Assembly (NCBI RefSeq): GCF_902859735.1
Contig: NZ_CADIJY010000002.1
Coordinates: forward strand, 186,001-250,000
DNA: 64,000 bases
From: Achromobacter aegrifaciens
Lineage (GTDB): Bacteria > Pseudomonadota > Gammaproteobacteria > Burkholderiales > Burkholderiaceae_B
Direction: 5' to 3'
Of the stretch, positions 34,688 through 43,187 are shown piece by piece. The stretch's first letter is position 1. Each line of letters starts with the position of its first letter. A model generated the notes under the pieces. The model was not told the DNA's origin and made no database searches. It saw only the letters and a list, made by a program, of their open reading frames with translations. The position numbers and the translations under genes were made by a program.

Positions 34688-35160
34688 TTGGCTTCACTCC
34701 TGTTTGCTTCGGCCTGCGCGCAGGCTTGCCGATATGACTGCAGCGCGCCGCGCAGCGCGGCGGGTACTTCGATGGCGCGCCGTTCGCCGCGCGCCACGCA
34801 GATCGGGGTCAGCCTGGCGTCGAACGCGGGCTGGCCCCGCACGCTGCCGGCGACGTGCAGGGTGTAGGTGCGGGTGCGGATTTCCTCGACCCTGACGCAC
34901 ATGTCGAATTCCTCGTCCGGCCACAGCGAGGCCTGGAAGTCGAACGACAGCGCGCGCGTCGGCGTGCCGAAGCCGTGCTCATCCTTGATGCGCTGCGGCG
35001 TGCCATTGAACAGGTGGCCGTAGAACAGTTCGGCGGCCGATAGCACGTATTCGCCGAACGTGACGGTGTAGACCACGCCCGCGGGATCGCAGTCGCCCCA
35101 TTTGACGCGGCGGCGCACGATGAAAGGCGTTTCGCTCAGGACGTATTCAGTGCTGGTCAT
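34684..35160 (-). CDS. Hotdog-fold acyl-CoA thioesterase (4HBT type)
   Basis: 158 residues from ATG 35158-35160. The 4-hydroxybenzoyl-CoA thioesterase signature VKWGDCDPAGVVYTVTFGEYV contains the catalytic aspartate; FQASLWPDEEFDMCVRVEEI follows. It overlaps the ligase by 14 bases and the hydroxylase by 4, so translation is coupled. Inferred step: release of gentisate (or the corresponding hydroxylated acid) from its CoA thioester after ring hydroxylation. Confidence 0.88.
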   Translation of the reverse strand: MTSTEYVLSETPFIVRRRVKWGDCDPAGVVYTVTFGEYVLSAAELFYGHLFNGTPQRIKDEHGFGTPTRALSFDFQASLWPDEEFDMCVRVEEIRTRTYTLHVAGSVRGQPAFDARLTPICVARGERRAIEVPAALRGALQSYRQACAQAEANRSEAK

Positions 35161-36835
35161 TGCCGTTCTCCCGGGCCTTGGCGGCTTCCTGGTTGAGCAT
35201 TTCCGCGACGCTATGGCGCAGGGCCGCCTTGTCGAGCTTGCCGACCTTGGTGACGGGGAAGGCTTCGATCTGCTCGATGCGTTCCGGACACTTGTATTTG
35301 GCGAGCCCCTGGCCGGTGAGGAAGTCCGCCAGCTCCGTCAGGCCGGGCGCCGTGTGGCCGGGCCGGACGATGATGAAGATGCAGCCTTTTTCGCCATAGA
35401 AGGGGTCGGGCATGGCCACCAGGCGCGCTTCGGAAATGGCGGGATGCGCGCCCACCAGCGCCTCGACTTCCTCGCAGCCGATCTTCTCGCCGCCGCGGTT
35501 GATGTTGTCGCGCAGGCGGCCTTCGAAGGCGTAGCAGGTTGCGCCATCGACCACGCGCGCCGTCATCATGTCTCCGGTGCGGTAATAGCCGTCCGAGGTG
35601 TACGCGGAGGCGTTGGCCGCGGGAGCGTCGAAGAACCCGGGCAGCGTGGCGGGGCCGCGGAAGCAGAGTTCGCCCATCTGGCCTTCGGCCACTGGTTCCT
35701 CGGTGCCCGGCGCGAGCAGGCGGATGTCGTCCTCGGGACAGCCCGAGCGGCCTTGCGTATGGTGCCGTTCGTACTCGGACGCGTCGGCGGGCGAGCCCAG
35801 CAGCAATCCTTCCGTGATGCCGAACAGGTTGGAGCAGGGCACGTTCAGGTGCGCTTCAAGCCGGTCCGCGGCGCTCATGGTGATGAACAGGCGCAGGGAC
35901 GACAGGTCGTAGTTCGCCAGGTCGGCGAAGGCCATGATCTGCGGCGCTATCGGCCCGATGGACATGGCGCGGGTGACGCGGTGGCGCTCGATCAGTTCCA
36001 GCATGCGTGGCACGTCGACCCGCGGCATCAGCACCGCGGAAACGCCCATGGCGATGACGGGAATCAGCACATAGACCTGGGCCGCGTTGTGCAGCAAGGG
36101 CAGGGCCCAGATGATGCGGTCGTCGTCCTGCATCTTGTAGCGCCGGGCGCATGCCAGTGAATGGCCCAGGTACTCGGCATGGAAGCGCGGGATGATCTTG
36201 GGCATGCCGGTCGTGCCGCCCGACAGCTGGAAGCTCAGCACGTCCTCGCAGCCGGGGCCTTGCTCGGCGAGGATGAGGCGGGCCTCGGCCAGCGGCATCG
36301 CATCCAGCAGCGCGTGCAGGGACACGCCATGCGGCGAGTCGCCGCGCGCCACGACCAGGTGCTCCAGCGTGTCGCTGGCGGCCAGCATGCCGGCGGCGAA
36401 GGCGGGCAGATCGAACTTGCCGAAGTCGGCCTGCACGAAATAGCCGCGGGCGCGGGTCTGGCGCGACAACTGGCCGATCTCCAGTTCGCGGTGCTGCGGC
36501 AGGGAACAGACGGGGACGATCCCCGCCTTGTAGCAGGCAAGCAGGGCCAACGCCGTTTCCAGCGTGGTGCCCATCTGGAAGATGGCGCGGTCCGCGGGCG
36601 CGAGGCCCAGCTTCAGCAGCGCGGCGGCCAGCCGGTCGGTCTGTTCGTCCAGCTCGCGAAAGCTCAGGCTGCCTTCGTCGATGATCAGCGCGGTGCGCTC
36701 GGGGCAGCGCTGGGCGGTGGCGTGCAGCGCCGCGCCGACGGTCGAAGGTTCCCAGGCGCCGCTGGCGAAGTACTGGCGCGCCCGCTCGGGGTGGTGGTAG
36801 ATCACGCCCTCTATGGGGTGGCGTATATCTCGCAT
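35147..36835 (-). CDS. Aryl-AMP/aryl-CoA ligase (2,3-dihydroxybenzoate/salicylate type)
   Basis: 562 residues from ATG 36833-36835 (GGAGGAG upstream). ANL-superfamily motifs: A3 SFQLSGGTTGMPKIIPR, A5 NLFGITEGLLLGSP, A7 YRTGDMM, A8 GRLRDNINRGGEKIGCEEVE and A10 PVTKVGKLDKAAL. SGGTTG-PKIIPR and NINRGGEKI are most like EntE-type aryl ligases. In this operon it probably activates an aromatic acid such as salicylate for CoA-dependent hydroxylation. The third gene from the TetR side; 24 bases after the VOC gene. Confidence 0.88.
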   Translation of the reverse strand: MRDIRHPIEGVIYHHPERARQYFASGAWEPSTVGAALHATAQRCPERTALIIDEGSLSFRELDEQTDRLAAALLKLGLAPADRAIFQMGTTLETALALLACYKAGIVPVCSLPQHRELEIGQLSRQTRARGYFVQADFGKFDLPAFAAGMLAASDTLEHLVVARGDSPHGVSLHALLDAMPLAEARLILAEQGPGCEDVLSFQLSGGTTGMPKIIPRFHAEYLGHSLACARRYKMQDDDRIIWALPLLHNAAQVYVLIPVIAMGVSAVLMPRVDVPRMLELIERHRVTRAMSIGPIAPQIMAFADLANYDLSSLRLFITMSAADRLEAHLNVPCSNLFGITEGLLLGSPADASEYERHHTQGRSGCPEDDIRLLAPGTEEPVAEGQMGELCFRGPATLPGFFDAPAANASAYTSDGYYRTGDMMTARVVDGATCYAFEGRLRDNINRGGEKIGCEEVEALVGAHPAISEARLVAMPDPFYGEKGCIFIIVRPGHTAPGLTELADFLTGQGLAKYKCPERIEQIEAFPVTKVGKLDKAALRHSVAEMLNQEAAKARENGNDQH

Positions 36836-36859
36836 GATGGTCTCCTCCAGGCCCGTGTC

Positions 36860-37759
36860 TCAGTGCCGCGCGGCCGAGATCCGCACGCGGTCCCGGTCCA
36901 GTACGTCGATCGTGCCGCTGACGCCGCCGGTGAACAAGCCATACCAGACGGCGGGCTTGAGTCCCAGGGCCTTGCGCTGGAATTCCACCGGGCCGTCGGA
37001 GACGATGCAGTCGAAATGCTCGCCCGGCACCACGGTGCAGTTTTCGCGACCCGAGGCGTCCTCGACCAGGGATGAAAACTCTTCGACGCGCGGCACGAAG
37101 ATCCGCACGGACGGTTCGACGCCGCCATCCGCCAGCTCCAGCCGGTCTTCCAGCAGCGCCGCCTTGCGCGCCCAGACGTCGTCGATGTGCTGGATGCGCC
37201 CGCCGGCTGATTCCGCATCGGCCTCGGCCTGCATGGCCGCCTGCAGCGTCAGGGCGGCGTCGATCGAGTCGACTTCGCCCAGCGGCCGCAGCTTGCGCGT
37301 GAATTCGATGAAATAGCCGTTCGGATCGCGCACGTAGATGGATTCGATCACTTCATGGCGGGTTTCGACCGAGACTTCCAGCCCGGCATCCTGCAACTTC
37401 TGCTTCCAGGCCTTGAGCTCGTCCTCGCTTTCCACCAGCCAGGCGGTATGCGTGGCGTCGAACACGTGGTCTTCCGGCAGCGGCCGCATGCGGCTGCGTC
37501 CGCGCAGCGCCTCGGGTTCGTCGGAACCCAGGTAGTAGAAGAAGGCGATGGTGCTGCCCTGGCCGCTGTCGAAGAAGAAATGCAGGAAGTCCGGGTGCGT
37601 GGCGGGACCCCAGCCGCGCGCCGAGATCACATGCACCAGCGGCAGGCCGAGGATGTCGCGATAGAAGGCGACGGTTTCGCGCAGGCGCCAGGTGGGCCGC
37701 GCCGTATGGTCCACGCCGTGCAGGCGCAGGGGGGCGGGGGTCTTGGGAGTTGCAGTCAT
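36860..37759 (-). CDS. Two-domain VOC-fold metalloprotein, possible dioxygenase
   Basis: 299 residues from ATG 37757-37759 (GGAG upstream). The first ~145 residues are a glyoxalase/extradiol-type VOC domain with candidate metal ligands in HGVDHTARPTWRL, HPDFLHFFFDSG and DPNGYFIEFTR. The second half (about 150-299) is less typical. Overall length equals type I extradiol dioxygenases, but those place the metal in the second domain, so ring cleavage is not assured. In the operon it is the only candidate for an oxygenase acting after the hydroxylase; no cupin gentisate dioxygenase is present nearby. Confidence 0.72.
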   Translation of the reverse strand: MTATPKTPAPLRLHGVDHTARPTWRLRETVAFYRDILGLPLVHVISARGWGPATHPDFLHFFFDSGQGSTIAFFYYLGSDEPEALRGRSRMRPLPEDHVFDATHTAWLVESEDELKAWKQKLQDAGLEVSVETRHEVIESIYVRDPNGYFIEFTRKLRPLGEVDSIDAALTLQAAMQAEADAESAGGRIQHIDDVWARKAALLEDRLELADGGVEPSVRIFVPRVEEFSSLVEDASGRENCTVVPGEHFDCIVSDGPVEFQRKALGLKPAVWYGLFTGGVSGTIDVLDRDRVRISAARH

Positions 37760-37782
37760 GACTTGCTCCGTCGGCATTCGGA

Positions 37783-39042
37783 TTACAGGAAACGTTGGCG
37801 CAGCCAGGCGGCCAGTTCGCGGCCGGCCGCGTAGCGCCCGGGTTCTTCGCCTTCAACCAGCGCGCGGCCGTGGTGATCGCCGCGGATGCGCAGGTGGGTC
37901 TTGTCCGGCGCGGGGATGGCGTCGTGGATGGCGCGCACGTCGGAAGGGAAACAGGCCTGGTCGCCCGTGTATTCGACGATCAGGGTGGGCTGACTGATGC
38001 CGCCGGCGGTGCGCGCCATGCTGGCGTGGGAAGACAGGCCGGACCAGGTCGACAGCCAGCTCTCGGGCGTGCAGAAGCGGGCGAAGCCGACGGCGCCGTA
38101 GTTCGACGCGTACGGATCCTTGCCCCAGAGCGAGCCCGGGTGGCGGTCCGAAGGATCCAGGCTGAGGTCCAGGCAACGCAGGTCGGCGTCGGTGCGCCAG
38201 ACCACCAGCACCGGCGTGTGCGCGGCCTGGCGCCGGCGTTCGGCCGAGGCGTCGGCGCCGCTCTTGACGTCGGCGCGGGCCGCGAGGCGGTCGGCGATCA
38301 TCTGCCGCGCCTGCGCGTCCAGGCGCGCCACGCGGTCGCGCTGCGCCTGGCGGTAGCGGGCGACGAACTCCGGCGCATAGCGCGCCTGGCCCTTGGGCCG
38401 ATAACCGTTCTCGGGCGCCAGCGGATCCAGGTCCGGCGTTACCGATAGCGCGTCGTTCTCGTCGGCGATGGACGGATCGATGCAGTTCAGCAGCAGCGAG
38501 CCCTGGCCCGGGTGCGGGCCCACCAGCACCAGGCCGTGCACTTCGGGCATGTCCAGTTCATCCAGCCCGCTGGACTTGCCGCCCGGTGTGCGGGCGACGC
38601 GCTCGCCAGCGGGCAGGCCGGCCTGCTGCGCATAGAACGCGTACAGGCCGGCGCCGCCGGAATTGCCCAGCAGCACGATTTTCTTGAAGCCCTGTTCGCG
38701 CAGGAAGCGCAGGCCGGCGGCCACGTCCTGCAGCGCCTGTTCGTGTTCCAGCCTGAGATCGTTGCCGACCGAGCGCGCCCCTTGCGACCACGCCGCAAGA
38801 CCGGCGCCGACGATGTCGGGGATCAGGTAGTGGCAGGCCATGAACTCGCGTGGATGCATCACGCAGACCACGGTGTCGGGACGGGGGCCGGCCGGCTGGT
38901 ACAGCGATCCGGAAGTGGCGGCGCCGTCGGCGGTGCGCAGCACGACGTTGCGGGTCGAGGCGCCGGCGGGCAGGTCGCGCGGATTCCAATCGGTGTTGAG
39001 AAAGCCTGCGGTGATCTGGCTGGAGGGGGCGGCGGTAGTCAC
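37783..39042 (-). CDS. Alpha/beta hydrolase of the aryl-CoA operon
   Basis: 419 residues from GTG 39040-39042 (AGGAGA upstream). Nucleophile elbow LLGNSGGAGLYAF around residue ~135; later EYTGDQACFPSDVRAI (acid region) and IRGDHHGRAL (catalytic histidine region). An extended insertion (about 190-280) is rich in A/R/D. No signal peptide. First gene of the six-gene operon, next to the TetR operators. It may hydrolyse an ester or amide precursor that releases the aromatic acid; this is inference from position. Confidence 0.78.
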   Translation of the reverse strand: MTTAAPSSQITAGFLNTDWNPRDLPAGASTRNVVLRTADGAATSGSLYQPAGPRPDTVVCVMHPREFMACHYLIPDIVGAGLAAWSQGARSVGNDLRLEHEQALQDVAAGLRFLREQGFKKIVLLGNSGGAGLYAFYAQQAGLPAGERVARTPGGKSSGLDELDMPEVHGLVLVGPHPGQGSLLLNCIDPSIADENDALSVTPDLDPLAPENGYRPKGQARYAPEFVARYRQAQRDRVARLDAQARQMIADRLAARADVKSGADASAERRRQAAHTPVLVVWRTDADLRCLDLSLDPSDRHPGSLWGKDPYASNYGAVGFARFCTPESWLSTWSGLSSHASMARTAGGISQPTLIVEYTGDQACFPSDVRAIHDAIPAPDKTHLRIRGDHHGRALVEGEEPGRYAAGRELAAWLRQRFL

Positions 39043-39098
39043 ATTCGTCTCCTGTGGCGATGGTCCTGGGACCTCGGTTTGACGTATTAGACGAATAT

Positions 39099-39144
39099 TT
39101 GACTTTAGTGTCAATTAAATTTAAAAAACTGACAGTAGCGTCAA
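39099..39144. promoter_or_regulatory. Paired TetR operators, 30-bp offset
   Basis: TTGACTTTAGTGTCAA (39099-39114) and CTGACAGTAGCGTCAA (39129-39144) agree at 12 of 16 positions, each with TGAC/GTCA arms, exactly 30 bases apart. Located in the AT-rich divergent region between the alpha/beta hydrolase and the TetR gene. Read as two operator sites for the TetR regulator. Confidence 0.65.
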
Positions 39145-39261
39145 AAATTGGGGACTCAGTCGCGGGAAAACGCCGGCCGGCGCGGCTTGGAGACGTAAAC
39201 GCGCATGCCATAATTTCGGGACGGGGCCGTCCCGGACGGTCCATTCGAGGAACATCGCAAC

Positions 39262-39972
39262 GTGAACGACGCAAGCACCAAGGGAGCGCTGAAGGGCGAA
39301 GCGCTGCGCACCGCCATACTCGACGCCGCGGCGACGCTATTCATCAAGCGCGGCAGCGGCGGCACCAGCATCCAGGACATTGCCGAATCCCTGGGACTGA
39401 GCCGCACCGCCGTCTACTACTACTTCAAGAGCAAGGACGAGATCCTGCGTTCGCTGACCGAGGACGTGCTGAGCGCGGCCAAGAAAATGGCCGGCGAGAC
39501 CGCCACCCGCGAGGACCTGGATCCGGTCGAGGCGCTGCGCGCGCTGGTCACGCGGCATGCCGACCTGATCCTGTCGCGCACCGCCGAGTTCCGCGTGGCC
39601 GACCGTACCGAGGCCGACATGACGCCCAAGCAGCGCGCCGCCGTGCAGGCGTCGCGCCGCAACGTGCTGGAGAACTTCAGCCGCGTCATCGAAAACGGCA
39701 TCCGCGACGGCCAGTTCCGCATGGTCGATCCGCACGTCGCCGCCTTCAGTCTCATCGGCATGTGCAACTGGTCTGCGTGGTGGTACAAGCCGGATGGCCG
39801 GCTGAGCCGCGCCGAAGTCGCGGCCATCATGGCCGACATGGCGGTGCAATCGCTGTTGCGCGACGCTGCCCGTCGGCCGCGCTCGCCGGACGTGAGCGAG
39901 TCCTTGCGGTTGGTGCGCGAGGATCTGGATTATCTGGAGAAGCTGGTGTTGCCCGGCGGGCAGCAGCCTTGA
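39262..39972 (+). CDS. TetR-family regulator of the aryl-CoA operon
   Basis: 236 residues from GTG 39262 (GAGGAA upstream). Helix-turn-helix at residues ~18-62 (ILDAAATLFIKRGSGGTSIQ, DIAESLGLSRTAVYYYFKSK). The ligand domain resembles acyl-CoA or aromatic-acid responsive TetR proteins, many of which bind CoA thioesters; a salicylyl- or gentisyl-CoA effector would make sense here but is unproven. Divergent from the six-gene operon. Confidence 0.92.
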   Translation: MNDASTKGALKGEALRTAILDAAATLFIKRGSGGTSIQDIAESLGLSRTAVYYYFKSKDEILRSLTEDVLSAAKKMAGETATREDLDPVEALRALVTRHADLILSRTAEFRVADRTEADMTPKQRAAVQASRRNVLENFSRVIENGIRDGQFRMVDPHVAAFSLIGMCNWSAWWYKPDGRLSRAEVAAIMADMAVQSLLRDAARRPRSPDVSESLRLVREDLDYLEKLVLPGGQQP

Positions 39973-40032
39973 TTGTCGTGGACCGCGGCGACTCAAGAAC
40001 CCTTCCTCAGTGGGGCCCCGGCTCCGGGTCCG

Positions 40033-40761
40033 CTAACCGACTTTCCCCGTCAGGCGCCGCGCCGCCTCCTGTACCGCTGCCAGATGGGCGGCAACGTAAC
40101 GATGGACGGGCGCGGTCAGCGTCACTGCCGCCGCGATTTCGCCATTGAGCAGAAAGACGGGCGCGGAAATACCCGCCACTTCCGCCAGGCGATCGCCCAT
40201 GGCTGCGAAATAACCGTCGGCGCGGATGCGCGCATGCAGTTCCTGGTCCGGTCCCGGCGCCCGCCCCAGCAGGGGATCGTAGGCCGTCAGGACGCGTCCG
40301 CCGCTGCCGCGGTCCAGCGGCAGCAGATCGCCCGCGCGGATGTGGTCTCTTACCGGATGCGGCGAATCCACGCGGTAAAGGCACAGACGCGCATCGCCCT
40401 GGCGGACGTGATAGGCCGCGCTTTCGCCGGTTGCCGCGACCAGGTCGCGCAATACCGGCATGACCACCTCTTCCAATGAAAACGAGGCTGCGTAGATGCC
40501 GTGCAGACGGGCGATTTCTCCGCCCAGGGCATAGCGGCCATCGTCCAGGCGCTGGATCCATCCGGCATGCTCCAGCGACGCCAGCAGTCGCAGGACCGTG
40601 CTCTTGTACAGACGCGTGCGCTCGGCCAGTTCGCCCAGTGACAGAGCTTTGTCGCCGGCCGCATAAACCGACATCAGGCTGAGCGCGCGGTCTACCGCAG
40701 CCACGCCGCCTTGGGCGGCATCGGTATCGGCCAGTGATTCCGTGGCGGCTTTACGCGGCAT
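40033..40761 (-). CDS. IclR-family regulator
   Basis: 242 residues from ATG 40759-40761 (GGAG upstream). Winged helix at residues ~20-85 (VAAVDRALSLMSVYAAGDKA, LGELAERTRLYKSTVLRLLA), then the effector domain (ESAAYHVRQGDARLCLYRVD; RGSGGRVLTAYD; GISAPVFLLNGEIAAAVTL). Divergent from the lyase/CoA-transferase operon across 200 bases containing a promoter and a perfect palindrome. Likely local regulator, responding to a carboxylate or its CoA ester. Confidence 0.92.
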   Translation of the reverse strand: MPRKAATESLADTDAAQGGVAAVDRALSLMSVYAAGDKALSLGELAERTRLYKSTVLRLLASLEHAGWIQRLDDGRYALGGEIARLHGIYAASFSLEEVVMPVLRDLVAATGESAAYHVRQGDARLCLYRVDSPHPVRDHIRAGDLLPLDRGSGGRVLTAYDPLLGRAPGPDQELHARIRADGYFAAMGDRLAEVAGISAPVFLLNGEIAAAVTLTAPVHRYVAAHLAAVQEAARRLTGKVG

Positions 40762-40878
40762 GCGCGGCTCCGTGGGGTTGATTCCGGGGCGGGACCATAT
40801 TCCATCCTTTAGAACGAATGACGGCATTGTAGGCGCTGCCTAATGCCCCGCTCGTGGTTTTCCTGTACGCCCCGGCGC

Positions 40879-40908
40879 TTGACAGCTACGGTCGGTGAAT
40901 CCAATAAT
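40879..40908 (+). promoter_or_regulatory. Promoter of the lyase/CoA-transferase operon
   Basis: Perfect -35 TTGACA (40879-40884), 18-base spacer, -10 AATAAT (40903-40908). The -10 lies inside the left arm of the palindrome at 40901-40949, so regulator binding there would block or remodel transcription initiation. Confidence 0.65.
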
Positions 40909-40949
40909 TCTATCTAAAGAAACATCGTTCTATTAGATAGAATTATTGG
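40901..40949. promoter_or_regulatory. Perfect 17-bp inverted repeat (IclR operator or RNA switch)
   Basis: CCAATAATTCTATCTAA (40901-40917) and its exact inverse complement TTAGATAGAATTATTGG (40933-40949) flank a 15-base spacer. The left arm contains the -10 element. The right arm ends in GG and the ribosome-binding GGAG (40948-40951) overlaps its edge, 9 bases before ATG 40961. It can act as a DNA operator and, if transcription starts early enough, as an mRNA hairpin near the ribosome-binding site. Confidence 0.8.
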
Positions 40950-40960
40950 AGATTTCAAAC

Positions 40961-41899
40961 ATGGCTCAGCCCAACGACCGCAAACCCGACGTCCTGATCA
41001 GCGAGGTTGGCCCGCGCGATGGCTTGCAGTCGGTCAAGGCGACCATGCCCACCGCCGACAAGCTGCGCTGGATCGATGCGCTGGTCGCGGCTGGCGTGCG
41101 CGAAATCGAAGTGGCTTCCTTCGTGCCGGCGCGCCTGCTGCCGCAGATGGCGGATGCTGCCGAGGTGGTGCGCCATGCGGCGCGTCATCCGGCGCTTACC
41201 GTCATGGCGCTGGTGCCCAACCTGCGCGGCGCCGAGGCGGCGCTGCGGGCAGGCGTTCACAAATTGACGATGCCGGTCTCCGCCAGCCGCGAGCATTCGC
41301 TGGCCAATGTGCGCAAGACGCCCGAGGAAATGGTGGAGGAGGTCCGGGCGATCGCGCGGCTGCGCGACGAGCTGGCTCCCGCGGTGAAGCTGGAGGCCGG
41401 CATTTCAACGGCCTTCGGCTGCACCTTGCAGGGCGTGGTGCCCGAAGACGAGGTCATCCGCCTGGCGGCGCTGTGCGTGGCCGCGGGCGCCGACGAATCG
41501 GGGCTTTCGGACACCGTGGGCTATGCCAATCCCGCGCAAGTGCGGCGGCTGTTCCGTCGCCTGCGCGCAGAAATCGGGGAGCAGGCGGGCGCGGCCCACA
41601 TGCACAACACGCGTGGCCTGGGCCTGGCCAACTGCCTCGCTGCCTGGGAGGAAGGCGTGCGCACTTTTGATAGTTCGCTGGGCGGCCTGGGCGGATGCCC
41701 CTATGCGCCGGGCGCGTCCGGCAACGTCGTCACCGAAGACCTGGTCTTCATGTTCGAGGCCATGGGCGTGCGCACCGGCATTGACCTGAATGGAATCCTT
41801 GCCGCACGCGCGCCGCTGGCGGCCGGCCTGCCCGGCGAGCCGTTGTATGGCATGACCCCCGACGCCGGCTTGCCCAAGGGATTCGTCCAGCGGGCCTGA
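40961..41899 (+). CDS. HMG-CoA lyase-like enzyme
   Basis: 312 residues from ATG 40961 (GGAG upstream). DRE-TIM family: SEVGPRDGLQ (metal/base motif), EVASFVPARLLPQMAD, ASREHSLANVRKT, LEAGISTAFGC, ADESGLSDTVGYA, AAHMHNTRGLGLAN and the lyase signature GGLGGCPYAPGASGNVVTED with its active-site cysteine. It cleaves HMG-CoA to acetyl-CoA and acetoacetate, or a related 3-hydroxy-3-methyl acyl-CoA. Its partner genes, a class III CoA-transferase and two Bug proteins, suggest catabolism of an imported acid activated by CoA transfer. It might also complete mevalonate breakdown begun by the HMG-CoA reductase at 17 kb. Confidence 0.9.
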   Translation: MAQPNDRKPDVLISEVGPRDGLQSVKATMPTADKLRWIDALVAAGVREIEVASFVPARLLPQMADAAEVVRHAARHPALTVMALVPNLRGAEAALRAGVHKLTMPVSASREHSLANVRKTPEEMVEEVRAIARLRDELAPAVKLEAGISTAFGCTLQGVVPEDEVIRLAALCVAAGADESGLSDTVGYANPAQVRRLFRRLRAEIGEQAGAAHMHNTRGLGLANCLAAWEEGVRTFDSSLGGLGGCPYAPGASGNVVTEDLVFMFEAMGVRTGIDLNGILAARAPLAAGLPGEPLYGMTPDAGLPKGFVQRA

Positions 41900-41988
41900 T
41901 CGGCCATTCCCGCAGGCCTACGACCTAGATACACGCGGCCAGGCCGGCCTTTGCCGTAATGGCCCTTACTTGCAGAAGATCCACACCC

Positions 41989-43185
41989 ATGTCCAGCCAC
42001 GCCCATCCGCGCCTTCCGTATGAAAACATCCGCGTCGTCGAATTCACCCACATGGTCATGGGTCCTACCTGCGGCATGCTGCTGGCGGACCTTGGCGCCG
42101 AAGTCATCAAGGTCGAACCGGTAGGCGGCGACAGCACGCGCCGGCTGTTGGGTTCGGGCGCGGGCTTCTTCCCCATGTTCAACCGCAACAAGAAGAGCAT
42201 CGCCCTGGACCTGAAGCAGCCCGAGGGCATAGAGGCCGCGTTGCGCCTGATCGACTCGGCCGACATCGTGAGCGAGAACTTCAAGGCCGGCGTCATGCAG
42301 AAGCTGGGCCTGGACTACGCCACGCTCAAGCAACGCAATCCCCGCCTGATCTACGTGAGCCACAAGGGCTTCCTGCCCGGACCCTACGAACACCGGACGG
42401 CGCTGGATGAAGTCGTGCAGATGATGGGCGGTCTGGCCTATATGACGGGGCGTCCCGGCGATCCGCTGCGTGCGGGCGCCAGCGTCAACGACATCATGGG
42501 CGGCATGTTCGGCGCCATCGGCGCCATGGCGGCCCTGGCGCAGCGCGAGCAGACGGGAGAGGGCACGGAAGTGCAGGCCTCGCTGTTCGAGAACAACGTC
42601 TTCCTGGTGGGGCAGCACATGATGCAGTACGCCGTCACCGGACGCGCTGCCGCGCCCATGCCCGGCCGCATCTCGGCCTGGGCCATCTATGACGTGTTCA
42701 CCGTCAAGGGCGGCGAACAGATCTTCCTGGCCGTGGTCAGCGACAAGCAATGGGGCACCTTCTGTCGCGCCTTCGGCTTGGCCGAGCTGCTGGCCGATCC
42801 GCGCCTGGCCAGCAACAACGACCGCGTGCAGGCGCGCGACTGGCTGATGCCGCAGCTGCGCTCGCACTTGGCGGACCGCAGCGCGGCCGAGTTGGCGGCG
42901 GTGTTCGAGCATGAAGGGTTGCCCTTCGCGCCGATCACGCGGCCTGAGCAACTGTTCGACGATCCGCATCTGGCGGCTACCGGCGGTCTCGCGCCCATCA
43001 CCCTGGAGGACGGGCGCGAGTCCCTGGCGCCGCTCGCGCCCTTCACGCTGGGCGGCGCCCAGCCCGGAATACGCCTGCAGCCGCCTGCGGTGGGCGAACA
43101 CACCGACGCGCTGCTGCGCGGCGTCGGCTATCGCGACGACGAAATCGCAGCCTTGAAAGCAAGGCAAATCACACAAGGAGACTAA
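41989..43185 (+). CDS. CaiB/BaiF class III CoA-transferase
   Basis: 398 residues from ATG 41989. Motifs: IRVVEFTHMVMGPTCGMLLA, DLGAEVIKVEP, FFPMFNRNKKSIALDL, and catalytic aspartate in AGASVNDIMGGMFG (about residue 165); C-terminal VFEHEGLPFAPI. It transfers CoA between a carboxylate and an acyl-CoA. Second gene of the operon; it probably activates the acid whose CoA ester the preceding lyase cleaves. The start lacks a strong ribosome-binding site, and an upstream in-frame ATG at 41959 is possible. Confidence 0.9.
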   Translation: MSSHAHPRLPYENIRVVEFTHMVMGPTCGMLLADLGAEVIKVEPVGGDSTRRLLGSGAGFFPMFNRNKKSIALDLKQPEGIEAALRLIDSADIVSENFKAGVMQKLGLDYATLKQRNPRLIYVSHKGFLPGPYEHRTALDEVVQMMGGLAYMTGRPGDPLRAGASVNDIMGGMFGAIGAMAALAQREQTGEGTEVQASLFENNVFLVGQHMMQYAVTGRAAAPMPGRISAWAIYDVFTVKGGEQIFLAVVSDKQWGTFCRAFGLAELLADPRLASNNDRVQARDWLMPQLRSHLADRSAAELAAVFEHEGLPFAPITRPEQLFDDPHLAATGGLAPITLEDGRESLAPLAPFTLGGAQPGIRLQPPAVGEHTDALLRGVGYRDDEIAALKARQITQGD

Positions 43186-43187
43186 CC

